A stretch of DNA of 63,660 nucleotides. Source: Planctomycetales bacterium (GTDB lineage Bacteria; Planctomycetota; Planctomycetia; Isosphaerales; Isosphaeraceae). Where the stretch lies: assembly GCA_027449865.1 (NCBI GenBank), contig DAIDKV010000089.1, forward strand, positions 1-63,660, given 5' to 3'. The position numbers were made by a program, and so were the translations under genes. The notes under the pieces are model-generated. The model made no database searches and had not been told where the DNA came from. It worked only from the letters and a program-made list of their open reading frames with translations. Below are positions 26,870 through 35,939 of this stretch, piece after piece. The stretch's first letter is position 1; every line of letters begins with the position of its first letter.

Positions 26870-28285
26870 TCAATGCGTTCTGTCAAGCAATCGCCCCGTC
26901 TTGCTGCTTGACTCTGGGTGGAGCAACAATTCCCTGAGACCCGCGGGAGACCGGGCGTAAATCTGACCAGGATCCTGCCCGGTAAACTTCGCCCAGAGTG
27001 GAAGGGCCTTGAACGCGAGGTTCATGTGATAGTCGAGTGGTTGCGTCCCGGAATCCTGGGGCTCTGTGCCCGGACGATCCTGGAACCACTGCAAGAACGC
27101 GACCGAACCGGGCTTGTCGAGATACATCAGGTCACCCTGGGCCGTCGGTGAGATACCTCCCTGCGCGTTCGAGATGCCGGGGCCGGGAAGCAAGAAGGAC
27201 CTCATCGGATTCTCGGCAACCCCATGGCAACTCATGCAACTCGATACGGTAACCCGAGGCACAAGGTCTCCGTCGATGATGGCGTCCTGCACAATCGCCC
27301 CGTCATTTGGTCCCGACAATCGCCCACCATATCCGAGCGTCTCCGTGGCGTAGAGAGGAGCCATCGGATTGATGACGTTTTCCTTCAGCGGGACATTGGG
27401 GTTGATCGCGGAGTTCACGTCGGGATCGTTCCCCCACATGGCACCGAGCGGTATCATCTTATCCCAGGCATCTCCTCGAGCGTTTTTATCATAGACGAGC
27501 GTGGAAAATACCCATGTCGTCCTCGGCGCTGTTTTGGAATCCTTGACGATGATGTCAAACTGGAAGAATGCGGCCTTAGACGGGTTGGGACCCCCATCAC
27601 CGATATCCCAGGTCGCCGCCCCTTCCATCGGTGCCCACTCCTCCTTCGTGGCCGTCGTGAGGGCCACCTTGACGATGATCGCGCCCTCCTGATACTGAGC
27701 CCTGGACAGATCAGGCTTCATGGCGTCCTTTCCCCAGATCTGTCCAATCGTGTATCCCGCCGTCCTGTCATAATAAACGACGACAAGAGTCGTCATATCC
27801 TTCTTCAATCCGGACAGTGGGAACATGGTGTGAGGGAAAGACGAGCCGACATAGGTGCCATGGATCGGCTCGGTGATCGAGAAGAGCCAGGGCATGTTAT
27901 ACCAGCCAGCCTGATCCGCGTTCCAGTTCGCATAATCGAGGATCAGCTTCCGCATGTCGGCGGCGATGTAGTCCTTCAATGCCTTCACGTAGGCGAGGGC
28001 GTTGTCCTGTGAAATGGGCTTTCCGCCAAGGGCCTTGATCCATGGCGGATCGACCGGCGGGTCTGGCCTGGCCGTCGGATAATCATGGCTCAGGTGAAAG
28101 ATGGGCCCCTTGTAGTTCGCGGGCACTGGCCTATCCGAATTCTTGAACGGGTCGACCTTCTCAGTGGTCTGGCCCATGGCCATACCCGCAAAAATGAAAA
28201 TGGGGCCGAGCCAGATCCACCCCTTTCGAGCGAGCAGAACGCACAGGCCGGGGCGACCTGGAGAGACCTCAAACGGCAAGGACAT
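26870..28285 (-). CDS. Secreted single-CxxCH (cytochrome c-like) protein, function unknown
   Basis: The protein is 471 aa. ATG 28285 is preceded by GGAGG at five bases; an upstream ATG at 28321 is weaker. The N-terminus has a long signal/anchor segment (GWIWLGPIFIFAGMAMGQ). The only haem motif is CMSCHGVAENPM near residue 370, in the second half. The first half has no known domain, but has aromatic-rich patches (HLSHDYP; WYNMPWLFSITEPIHGTYVG). Met/His residues that could be the sixth haem ligand are present but not assignable. Related proteins occur as lone secreted haem proteins. A candidate promoter is at 28339-28366. Codon and base use look like those of its neighbours, apart from a slightly lower GC content. 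Confidence 0.75.
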   Translation of the reverse strand: MSLPFEVSPGRPGLCVLLARKGWIWLGPIFIFAGMAMGQTTEKVDPFKNSDRPVPANYKGPIFHLSHDYPTARPDPPVDPPWIKALGGKPISQDNALAYVKALKDYIAADMRKLILDYANWNADQAGWYNMPWLFSITEPIHGTYVGSSFPHTMFPLSGLKKDMTTLVVVYYDRTAGYTIGQIWGKDAMKPDLSRAQYQEGAIIVKVALTTATKEEWAPMEGAATWDIGDGGPNPSKAAFFQFDIIVKDSKTAPRTTWVFSTLVYDKNARGDAWDKMIPLGAMWGNDPDVNSAINPNVPLKENVINPMAPLYATETLGYGGRLSGPNDGAIVQDAIIDGDLVPRVTVSSCMSCHGVAENPMRSFLLPGPGISNAQGGISPTAQGDLMYLDKPGSVAFLQWFQDRPGTEPQDSGTQPLDYHMNLAFKALPLWAKFTGQDPGQIYARSPAGLRELLLHPESSSKTGRLLDRTH

Positions 28286-28338
28286 GACTGCCTCCAGTCT
28301 CACGATGGGTCCAGGGTGCAAACGAGTCCGCTCGTCTG

Positions 28339-28366
28339 AGTATCGCTAAACCAGGCGTCCGGTCAA
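28339..28366 (-). promoter_or_regulatory. Candidate sigma70-type promoter for the cytochrome-like gene
   Basis: On the minus strand TTGACC (28366-28361) and GATACT (28344-28339) are separated by 16 bases, about 55 bases before the chosen start codon at 28285. The upstream flank toward 28500 is AT-rich. The match is moderate. Confidence 0.45.
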
Positions 28367-28515
28367 AGAAAATCCCACGGTCTTTTTAGGCGATTAGTTG
28401 TATTCGTGTTGAATGATTTTGTGGATTCGACAGATTTCATATTGAAATCCAGATATTGTAGATTCGGATTTTTTATTGTTTGGTCTGTGCTTCCAGGTTG
28501 GATCATTTCTGGCCT

Positions 28516-29958
28516 TTACGCCCAGTTGGCGAGGAGCCGTTCCAGCGCGGCCCGCCAGCTTGCCAGCGCTTCTTCCGAATCGGGTTCGAGGACGGCCGGC
28601 GGTTCTTCGCCCGAGGTGAATGCCGGGCGAGGTCGGTCGAGTCGAAGGCTTGCGACCGACACTCCTTCGGCCATGATCCGGCGGTCGGAGGTCGCGACGA
28701 TCAGGGCCTGACAGAGGCTCCGCCGCGATCGCGCCAGGCAACGAGCGGCTAGCTGGTCCTCGTTGATCGCCTCGGTGAACGCGGTGCCATGGGCGATCGC
28801 CTCACGGAGGACCATCTCCACCAGCGCCCGCTCGGCGGCCATTGGCTCGACCTCGCCCTGGCGGACGAAGAGGAACTCGAAGACGATCGCCTCGTCGCTC
28901 AGCCACTCGGTGAGCCGGCGCAGCAGTGCCACCAGAAGCCCCAGCGCGAGCACCACTCGCTGACGCGGCAGCTCGATATCCTTGACCCGTGCGAGGGCCA
29001 GGTCGGGGTAGAGGGCGATCGCGTACGTCCGGCGGCGGCGGAGGAACCGGTTCTCGTCGCGTGAGTAATAGAGCAACTCGTCGCGGAGGAACTTGATGTC
29101 GAAAAGGTCGGGACTCTCGTCGGGCTCCATGTACGCGAGCTGCGAATGAAGGAGGCTTTCGATGTTCCCCCGAGTCGAGATCGAGGAGAACCCGCCGACC
29201 GGGTAGGTATCCTCGTCGAGGATGCGGGTGGCGACGTCGTGCCGGCGGACCTGGAGCCTGGGGCGCATTGCGGGGGCGGCGGCCTCGAAGTCGGCCGCGG
29301 CTTGCAGGACCTGTCTCAGTCCGACTCGCTGGCCGAAGGCCGCCAGGGCGGTCCCGTGCTCCAGCTCGAAAACATCCTCCGGCCCGAGAGCGTCGTGCAT
29401 CTCTCGGATCGCTTCGACCCACCGCTCGTAGAGCGCTGGCAGGATCGGAATGGGTCCGTCGTGAACGAGCGATTTCCAGCCATCTGCCAGCAACTCCTCG
29501 GGAGAGACCTCCAGGGTTGACTTCAGCGCGGCGGGATTCAGCAGCACCCCGCCGAGACCGGCGCGTCGGCCAAGCTGGTCCAGGACGAACGCGAGTCCAC
29601 GGTCGCGGTCGCGTCCTCGGTAGCGCGCGAGGGCATCCGAGGCGCGGGCGATCGAGCTGTCGGCGTCGAGCTTGCCGAGGAGGATGTCCTCGTATCGCCT
29701 GGCCAGGCCGGGGGGCCAGCCGGGTACATCGGGCGCCGTTCGGACGTCGGCACGGAACTCATCACTCAGGACAAGGTGTCCGACGTCGGCGACGATCCCG
29801 ACCGGCGGGATCGGCTCGCCGCCGGTCGCGGCTTCGAACGCCCACCGGAGGGCCGGGCCGACCGCTGCCGCCGAGGGCGCCGCGAGTCGCTGGAGCCAGA
29901 GCCCTTGCGACAGGAACCGGCGGGCCTCCGTGGCGTCGTGGATCTCATGGATGCTCAC
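28516..29958 (-). CDS. vWA-like protein without MIDAS, partner of the MoxR ATPase
   Basis: The protein is 480 aa from GTG 29958, which has GAGGAG nine bases upstream; a TTG at 29982 overlapping the MoxR stop is the alternative. Residues ~300-470 alternate strands and helices as a von Willebrand A fold would: TYAIALYPDLALARVKD, a hydrophobic helix (RQRVVLALGLLVALLRRL), IVFEFLFVRQGEV, a second helix and QALIVATSDRRI. The metal-site signature DxSxS is absent (ALYPDLA sits where it would be), so metal binding is unlikely. The first 280 residues are helical and unrecognised. Position directly after MoxR is the classic MoxR-vWA arrangement and is the main support. It is the last gene of the long operon. 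Confidence 0.6.
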   Translation of the reverse strand: MSIHEIHDATEARRFLSQGLWLQRLAAPSAAAVGPALRWAFEAATGGEPIPPVGIVADVGHLVLSDEFRADVRTAPDVPGWPPGLARRYEDILLGKLDADSSIARASDALARYRGRDRDRGLAFVLDQLGRRAGLGGVLLNPAALKSTLEVSPEELLADGWKSLVHDGPIPILPALYERWVEAIREMHDALGPEDVFELEHGTALAAFGQRVGLRQVLQAAADFEAAAPAMRPRLQVRRHDVATRILDEDTYPVGGFSSISTRGNIESLLHSQLAYMEPDESPDLFDIKFLRDELLYYSRDENRFLRRRRTYAIALYPDLALARVKDIELPRQRVVLALGLLVALLRRLTEWLSDEAIVFEFLFVRQGEVEPMAAERALVEMVLREAIAHGTAFTEAINEDQLAARCLARSRRSLCQALIVATSDRRIMAEGVSVASLRLDRPRPAFTSGEEPPAVLEPDSEEALASWRAALERLLANWA

Positions 29959-29978
29959 CGGGCCGGACTCCTCACGAA

Positions 29979-31019
29979 TCAAAGATCGCCGAGCAGAGCC
30001 GGCACCTTCTCGCGGAGGAGCGCCATCTCCTGGTGTGTCTCTCCGAGGTAGGCGAGGAGCCGCAGGTCGTCACGTCCCACGACACCGCCGGAGAACAGCC
30101 AGGCGCGGATGCGGAGCAGCTTGTAGAGCTTCACGAGCTTGCGGTCGCTGACGAAGATCCGATCCTCGCGGACGAGGGTCTTGATCAGTCGCTGGAACTC
30201 GCGGAACTCCTCGGCCGGGAAGAATGCCGCGCGGTCGGCCGAGACGCCCCGACCCTCGTCGTCGTCGCCGTCGGCCCGGGCGCGGGCGAACTGGAGGGTC
30301 AGGTAGCGGTTGGCTCTTAGCAGGTCGTCGAGCGAGCAATGGCCCTCGGCCCAGGGCTTTTGATTCAGGCCCCGGTAAGCCTCGCCGCGGACGCCCGCGT
30401 CGATCAGCTCCTCGAAATGCTCGTCCTGCACCGGCAGGCTCTCGGCTTTGAGCACGAACCGATCCTTCAGCGCGGCCAGTTCGCCCTGTTCGGGGACCTC
30501 GTTGGTCGCGGCGAATAGGACCCGGAGCCGGACGGCCTGCGGGACGCCGTCCTGGTAGAACTTCCGCTCGTTGACGATGGTGAGCAGGATGTTGAGGATC
30601 GCCGAGTTCGACTTGAAGATCTCGTCGAGGAACGCCAGTCGAGCAGTCGGCAGCTTCCCCTGCTCCCGGCGGATGTAGCGGCCCTCGCGGAGCCGGTTGA
30701 TGTCGATCGGGCCGATCACCTCGGAGGGCTCGGTGAATCGGGTGAGCATGTACTCGAAATAATCGTCGTCGGCGAGGCCGAGGGCGTCCTTGAACTTGAG
30801 GACGAGGTCGCTCTTGGCGGTCCCCGGCGGGCCGACCAGCAGCAGCGGCTCCTGGGCCACCGCCGCGACGACCATCAGGTCGATCAGTTCCTGCTTGGCG
30901 ACGAGGAATCGCCCGAGTGAGACGCGGAATCGATTGATCCGCCCGCGCAGGGCCTCGGCCTCGTCTCGGAGATCCTCGTACGCCCAATCCTCGGCGGGCG
31001 TGGTTCTGGCGGTCGCCAT
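29979..31019 (-). CDS. MoxR-family AAA+ ATPase
   Basis: The protein is 346 aa. ATG 31019 lies two bases after the WD40 stop and has AAAGG eight bases upstream; a TTG at 31025 overlapping that stop is also possible. The AAA+ core has Walker A VGPPGTAKSDL, the MoxR insert before Walker B (LTRFTEPSEVIGPIDINRL), Walker B ARLAFLDEIFKSNSA, sensor 1 RVLFAATNEVPEQ and an arginine-rich sensor 2 region. This is the RavA/MoxR branch, which acts as a chaperone-like remodeler together with vWA-domain proteins. In this locus it would power assembly or triggering of the ternary system that includes the vWA-like, propeller and FtsH-like proteins. Confidence 0.92.
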   Translation of the reverse strand: MATARTTPAEDWAYEDLRDEAEALRGRINRFRVSLGRFLVAKQELIDLMVVAAVAQEPLLLVGPPGTAKSDLVLKFKDALGLADDDYFEYMLTRFTEPSEVIGPIDINRLREGRYIRREQGKLPTARLAFLDEIFKSNSAILNILLTIVNERKFYQDGVPQAVRLRVLFAATNEVPEQGELAALKDRFVLKAESLPVQDEHFEELIDAGVRGEAYRGLNQKPWAEGHCSLDDLLRANRYLTLQFARARADGDDDEGRGVSADRAAFFPAEEFREFQRLIKTLVREDRIFVSDRKLVKLYKLLRIRAWLFSGGVVGRDDLRLLAYLGETHQEMALLREKVPALLGDL

Positions 31020-31021
31020 GT

Positions 31022-32059
31022 TCAAGGCCTTTCATCCAGATCAAGGATCGTAACCTCACCGCTCTCTCCGCCGACGGCGACGGTCATGCCGTCGGGAGCG
31101 AGGGCCATGCAGTGGAGCGGCCCGATGCCGGGATCGAGGCAAGACCGCTCGAAGGTCTCGCGGGCGTCCCAGATCCGGAGCGTCCCGTCGAGTGAGGCGG
31201 TAACAATCGTCCGGCCATCGGGGGAGAATGCCAGGGATTGCACGGCATCGGTGTGGCCGCGGATCTGCCGGCGCCTCGAGACGACCGGGAGCTTCTCGTC
31301 GACGTGCCGATAGTCCCAGAGGTCGACGACGCTCCCGATGGCCGCGGCCAGGGTCGTACCGTCGGGGGAGAAGGCGATCCGCCGCACCGGGTCGTCGCCG
31401 CCGGCCCTAACTTCCACCATGCGCGATCGCCGGAGATGCCGATCACGCTCGACCCGGTCCTCCCCGCGGAGGTGTTTCCAGGGGATGGCGTAAGGCCAGA
31501 GCACGATCATGCCGCGTGAGGTGCCCAGGGCGATGGTGCGGCCGTCGGAGGAGTAGGTCGCCGTGAGCGTGTCATGGTCCCTCAGGTCCAGCGAGTCGAG
31601 GCGCGTAGGGGGATTGTGCTGTTGTCGGCCCCTCCTGAACGCCGTGACCTGCCAGAGGATCGCCCGTGCCACCGAGCCGGAGACGGCGCCAACGCTCACA
31701 AGATACTGCCCGTCGGGAGAGAAGGCGATCGACGAGACTCCAGGGCCCCACATATTTCCGAGGAGAGGGTCGCCCGTGTCTCTGGCGAGCGCCCCGGCCA
31801 GAGGCCCGTCCCGCAGGCCATCGCGATCGCAGACGATCACCATCGGACGGCCCGTCGCGAGCGCCAGGAGCCGCCCGTCGGGGCTGAACATCAGGTCTTC
31901 GATCACCGGGAAATCGTGCCGGATGTCCGCTCGCCGATCGCCCGTCACCGCATCCCAGACGAAGAGTGCCTGGTCGTCTCCGCCGGAGACGAGTATTGCG
32001 CCATCGGGGGAGTAACCGAGAGCCCGGACGAAACGGCCATGCGCCGTCCACTGGATCAT
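31022..32059 (-). CDS. WD40 beta-propeller protein
   Basis: The protein is 345 aa. ATG 32059 overlaps the stop of the large upstream gene (ATGA) and follows GGAGGGGCC. The longer frame to 32269 lies inside that upstream gene and is rejected. At least six WD40-type blades are visible: GYSPDGAILVSGGDDQALFV, LMFSPDGRLLALATGRP, IAFSPDGQYLVSVGAVSG, TYSSDGRTIALGTSRGMI, IAFSPDGTTLAAAIGSVVDL and LAFSPDGRTIVTASLDGTLR. A last blade closes at MALAPDGMTVAVGGESGEV. It is cytoplasmic, without a signal peptide. In the MoxR-vWA-beta-propeller class of conflict systems, propellers of this kind are thought to sense or scaffold. Confidence 0.88.
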   Translation of the reverse strand: MIQWTAHGRFVRALGYSPDGAILVSGGDDQALFVWDAVTGDRRADIRHDFPVIEDLMFSPDGRLLALATGRPMVIVCDRDGLRDGPLAGALARDTGDPLLGNMWGPGVSSIAFSPDGQYLVSVGAVSGSVARAILWQVTAFRRGRQQHNPPTRLDSLDLRDHDTLTATYSSDGRTIALGTSRGMIVLWPYAIPWKHLRGEDRVERDRHLRRSRMVEVRAGGDDPVRRIAFSPDGTTLAAAIGSVVDLWDYRHVDEKLPVVSRRRQIRGHTDAVQSLAFSPDGRTIVTASLDGTLRIWDARETFERSCLDPGIGPLHCMALAPDGMTVAVGGESGEVTILDLDERP

Positions 32060-35000
32060 GGCCCCTCCCCCAGCGCCGCCCGCACTTCGCGGTGGAGGCG
32101 TCGGCGGACGAAATACTCGTCGTCTTCCAGCCACCGCCGGCCCGACTCGCCGAGGGTGAAATCGTCGCTGGCGAGGGCCAGAACGACCGCCTCGACCAGG
32201 GCGAGCCGAGCGGCCGAGTAGTGCGAGACAACTGTGTACGTGTCGTGAATCCGCTCCAGTTGGCTGCAAAGCTCGGCGAGCCGGGGCAGTGCTTCGGCCG
32301 GAGGAGCCTGGCCGAGCGTCCCGGCGTAGGCGACGGCCAGCGCGGTCTGGTCGATCGGGGGAAGGTCGCCGCGCAGGAGCAGCGCGCGGGCCTCGTCCAG
32401 GACCGGCCGGGCGCGGTCGGGCTGGCCGAAGTGGTACCAGCCCGCGGCGACGTGCAGCAGGAGCCGGAGCGACCTCGACCAGCCGATCGCCTCGGGCCCG
32501 GTCCGCTCGCCGGCGCCGGCAAGAGCACCGTCCGGGCCGACTCCCCTGCCCTTCAGGATCAGGTCGGCCATCCGGCCGAGTAGCCGGTCGATCTCGTCGC
32601 GGAGGCCCAGCTTGCGCAGGCCGCGGAACGCCTGGCCCAGCAGCGGCTCCAGGTCCGACGCCGAGCGTTCGTCGGCCTCGGCCAGCAGGTCCTCGAATCG
32701 GCCGACGTATTCCCGGACGGGCCCGAGCTGGTCGAAATGCGCCGCCACGTGGATCGCCCGATCCAGAAGGTCGGCCTGTCGAGGAAGCCGAGAACCGAGC
32801 CGGTCAACGGCCGGCAAAACCCGGGCGAAGAGCTCGCGGGCGAACGGCTCGCCGAGCCGGAACGAGACCTCGAGCGACGTGCGCAGAACGTCGGCCACGA
32901 CGATCGGTGTACGCTCACCCTCCGGACGGGCCGCGAGGAGACGGGTCATCCGTCGGGCCAGTTCGTCGCGGTCGACCAGGTCGACGACCGTCGTCAGCTC
33001 GCGAGAAACCACGTCGAGATTCCCGTGCCAGTGCCGGTAAGGGTCGATCTTCTCGTGAGGTTCAAGAATTCTCGATTGCTTGCGCAGTCGATCGATCTTG
33101 TACCGGTCGGTCTTCGCCTGCTTCTGCTCCGACGAAGTGCCCGACCGCCCCATCGTGTCGAGCTGTTCCATCAGTTCGACGGGAAGCGGGCCGGCGGCGC
33201 CCTTTCCCTCGCTCGCCTGCCAGACCCGATACTCGAACGCCTTGCCGAGCCACGAGACCACCGGGTCGAGCTGCGGCAGCGCATCGAGGCCCGAGGCCAG
33301 GAGCCCGACGCCCGCCTCGCCATCACCCAGCCGCGCCATCCCGTAGGCGAAGATCAAATCGGCCAGCGCGCCGGTGTGGGGACCGGTCCAGGAGCCCGTC
33401 CTGAGCCAGGCCCGGGCGGGCTCGTGCAGACGGATCAAATGATCGCGCGCCAGCCCAGCCCGGTCGCCACTCCCGCCGCCGGCGAAGCGAAGGAAATACG
33501 GCAAATCGAGGTCGCGACTCAACCCCTGCGCGTGCAGTCGTTCGAGAACCCGATCGCGCGCCCGGGCCAGCGTTAGCACGTCGCCCCGCGCCAACTTCGA
33601 GAGCGACGACCAGGCGATCCAGGTGATTCGCACCGGGACTGTGGCTTCATGCTGCACGAGGAAGTGCTGTACCCGGTCGAGCACGGCCCGGAGCCCGGCC
33701 GACCAGGCGGTCCGGTCGGGGGCGTGGGCGGCCAGCGCCAGGTTCGCGGTCAGCGTGCGGAGGGCGGCGACCGTCGGCTTTGTCTCGGCCAGGAGGCGGC
33801 CCGCGGCGTTGGCGTCGTCGAGCCTGAGTCCCGACGCCTTCGCCTCGGCTCGCGCCCAGGCTTCAAGCGCTTCGACGGGCGGCTCGACCTCTTCCCAGAA
33901 GGCATTGGCCCAGCAGACCGAGGCGTCGCCGACGCGGTCGAGTGCGACGTTGAGCGAGGCCATCTCGCGCCAGAGTTCCCGGCGCGGTTCGGCGTCGAGT
34001 GGGTCTTCCCTTGCCAGGAAATGCTTCTCGGCCTCGCCGAGCCGGCGCGCGGCCTCGCTCGGCTCGATCACCTCCACCTCGGGCAGGGCCTCGACCTGGC
34101 GCGCACGTCGAGGGCGTGAAGGCGACCGAGGGACCGCCGGCGCGACCGGTGCCGCCTCGGGCACGTCCTCCTCGTCCGGGCTTCGACGGCGCCCGCGTTT
34201 CGGGCCGCCCTTCGGGTCGTCTTGATCGTCTCCGCAGACGAACGGCTCGAAGTCGAACCGGGCCGAGCGGACCCAGGCTTCGAGCGGCCGGTGCTCGCGG
34301 TCGAGGACGTAATCAACCCACTGATCGAGTGGCCGGAACGACTCGTCGGGCAGGCTCTCTGGCACAATCCCGCCCCCTGGCGCAGGGGCGAGCCAGGTGA
34401 TCCGCGACGGGTCGGAGGCGAGTAGCCGGGCGACGGCGTCGCGACGCAGCGGAGGGTGCAGCCGCGTCCCGATCGGCAGGAACAGGTTCGGCAGGCGGAG
34501 ATACGATCGATACCCGACGCCGTCGAGCACGACCACCGGCGGTGCCTGTTTTGAGGGTCGCGTCCGGACCACCACGGTCGGCTCGCCCTCATCAATGCCC
34601 TCGGCCACAGCAAATGAGAGGCGAGCGACCAGCCGGCCGTCAGCGTGCCGCACCAACTCGTCGAGTTGTTCGACGGCGCGATCGCGGACGACCCACAATT
34701 CGGCCGCCTCGTTCGCCGCCCCGCGGGCCAGCCGGAGCGGGACGGTGATCCTTGCGGGATGGGCAACGTCGCGATGACGCACCTCGGCGGCGGGCAGTCG
34801 AAATTCGAGCGACTCGTAGACGTCGCGGAACGGACCATCGGCGAGGAAATCCCACCGCCGAGGGGGACCCATCAGCACGACCTGGCCCGGCGGCGGCCGG
34901 AGCCGGTCGAGCATCGGGTGGGTGTAGCCGGCCTCCACCAGCAGCCGGGGCGACCTTTCGACATACGCCCGAGGGCCGCCGAGGCGCTCGTCGCGGTCCA

Positions 35001-35469
35001 GGGCCCGGAGCATCGCATAATACGGCGGCCCGACCACTCGCAAAAGAGCGCGGGCCTCGCTGCCTTCGGCGTCGGCGTTTGCGAGCCATCGGAGGCCCTG
35101 GCGGTCGTTCCCCAGGCGGAGGATCTCGGCGACCAGCTCGGGGACCAGCCCGCCGGGCACCTCGAAGACGACGGGTGTCATCGGACCTGGGATTCCGCCC
35201 GAGGGGTCGCGCGTCAGTGGTAGGATCTGCGCCCAGCAGGCGACGGCCTCGCCCGGCCCATCATTTTCCGCGGAGGTCCGGCACTCGCGCACGCCCAGGT
35301 TGCGCAGCGCGGACTTCGCCGGCCGCGGCAGTGCCTTCGCCGGCCGGATCCGCACCGATCCGTCCGGCTCGAAGACGGCGACCGCCGGCGCCTCGGCGAT
35401 CTCGGGCGGGACGGCCGCCGAGGTGAGGGCCAGTCGGAGGGTGTCGAGGCTGGGGAACAGCAGGATCAT
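32056..35469 (-). CDS. Large (1137 aa) ternary-system component with N-terminal unknown domain and helical-repeat C-terminus
   Basis: ATG 35469 overlaps the previous stop (ATGA), and its own stop overlaps the WD40 start, so it is tightly coupled. Residues ~1-420 form an alpha/beta domain of unknown type (MILLFPSLDTLRLALTSAAV; LLRVVGPPYYAMLRALDRDE; PPGQVVLMGPPRRWDFLADG). A basic/acidic linker follows (~425-480, KGGPKRGRRRSPDEED). From ~480 to the end the chain is helical, with TPR-like regularity (SVCWANAFWEEVEPPVEAL; LADLIFAYGMARLGDGEAGV). No catalytic motif was found. I associate such proteins with unknown 'X' components of FtsH/MoxR/vWA systems, but I cannot assign an exact family from memory. 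It could be the sensor or scaffold. Confidence 0.75.
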   Translation of the reverse strand: MILLFPSLDTLRLALTSAAVPPEIAEAPAVAVFEPDGSVRIRPAKALPRPAKSALRNLGVRECRTSAENDGPGEAVACWAQILPLTRDPSGGIPGPMTPVVFEVPGGLVPELVAEILRLGNDRQGLRWLANADAEGSEARALLRVVGPPYYAMLRALDRDERLGGPRAYVERSPRLLVEAGYTHPMLDRLRPPPGQVVLMGPPRRWDFLADGPFRDVYESLEFRLPAAEVRHRDVAHPARITVPLRLARGAANEAAELWVVRDRAVEQLDELVRHADGRLVARLSFAVAEGIDEGEPTVVVRTRPSKQAPPVVVLDGVGYRSYLRLPNLFLPIGTRLHPPLRRDAVARLLASDPSRITWLAPAPGGGIVPESLPDESFRPLDQWVDYVLDREHRPLEAWVRSARFDFEPFVCGDDQDDPKGGPKRGRRRSPDEEDVPEAAPVAPAVPRSPSRPRRARQVEALPEVEVIEPSEAARRLGEAEKHFLAREDPLDAEPRRELWREMASLNVALDRVGDASVCWANAFWEEVEPPVEALEAWARAEAKASGLRLDDANAAGRLLAETKPTVAALRTLTANLALAAHAPDRTAWSAGLRAVLDRVQHFLVQHEATVPVRITWIAWSSLSKLARGDVLTLARARDRVLERLHAQGLSRDLDLPYFLRFAGGGSGDRAGLARDHLIRLHEPARAWLRTGSWTGPHTGALADLIFAYGMARLGDGEAGVGLLASGLDALPQLDPVVSWLGKAFEYRVWQASEGKGAAGPLPVELMEQLDTMGRSGTSSEQKQAKTDRYKIDRLRKQSRILEPHEKIDPYRHWHGNLDVVSRELTTVVDLVDRDELARRMTRLLAARPEGERTPIVVADVLRTSLEVSFRLGEPFARELFARVLPAVDRLGSRLPRQADLLDRAIHVAAHFDQLGPVREYVGRFEDLLAEADERSASDLEPLLGQAFRGLRKLGLRDEIDRLLGRMADLILKGRGVGPDGALAGAGERTGPEAIGWSRSLRLLLHVAAGWYHFGQPDRARPVLDEARALLLRGDLPPIDQTALAVAYAGTLGQAPPAEALPRLAELCSQLERIHDTYTVVSHYSAARLALVEAVVLALASDDFTLGESGRRWLEDDEYFVRRRLHREVRAALGEGP

Positions 35470-35738
35470 CCACGCCCCTCGGCCTGGGGCCGTCGCTCTT
35501 CGATTTCCGGGCGAGAGGCTGGGGCGGCCGGTTCGGCGACCTCCTGCTCGCGCTCGACCACAATTTGACCCAGCTCCTCCGCCTTGATCAGACCGCCCTC
35601 GATCAGCTTCTGCACCAACGCCCGGTGCTGTTGCTCGTGCTCGTGCGGCAGGGCGTCGCTCTCGGATTGGAGGTCGATGATGATGTCTTTCTTGCCGGTC
35701 GCCGGGTCGGTCCGGAGCCGGATCGTCATCTCGGCCAT
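35466..35738 (-). CDS. Small ternary-system protein (90 aa), unknown
   Basis: ATG 35738 is chosen because AGGGGACAACCATC precedes it and because upstream codons encode a run of Phe unlike the remainder. The first half, MTIRLRTDPATGKKDIIIDL, is a beta hairpin like those at the ends of the 190-aa protein encoded at 38056-38628. It is followed by a helix rich in Gln/Glu/His (PHEHEQQHRALVQKLIEGG) and an acidic Pro/Ala tail. It is translationally coupled to the large gene downstream. No function is recognised. Confidence 0.7.
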   Translation of the reverse strand: MAEMTIRLRTDPATGKKDIIIDLQSESDALPHEHEQQHRALVQKLIEGGLIKAEELGQIVVEREQEVAEPAAPASRPEIEERRPQAEGRG

Positions 35739-35767
35739 GATGGTTGTCCCCTGAAAGTATCCCTGAG

Positions 35768-35932
35768 TTTCACCCAGAAACGCAGAGAAGAAAAACATCA
35801 AACCATGGAAATAAGAAATCCAGAATCCTGCAGGATTCGCACGGTGTCTTCAGCTTGACCTGGCCGTTTGACATCTCTACGTCTCTGCGTGAAACTCCGA
35901 ATTTCCTCTCCTCTCGGCGTCTCTGCGTGAAA
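35768..35932. repeat. Direct and inverted short repeats with a 16-bp palindrome in the only sizeable operon gap
   Basis: CGTCTCTGCGTGAAA occurs at 35880-35894 and again at 35918-35932. A diverged inverse copy (TTTCACCCAGAAACGCAGAG) is at 35768-35787. Between them lies the perfect palindrome GAATCCTGCAGGATTC (35823-35838). The 201-base gap after the FtsH-like gene is otherwise empty. It looks like an intergenic repeat element. Confidence 0.6.
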
Positions 35933-35939
35933 TCGACGC

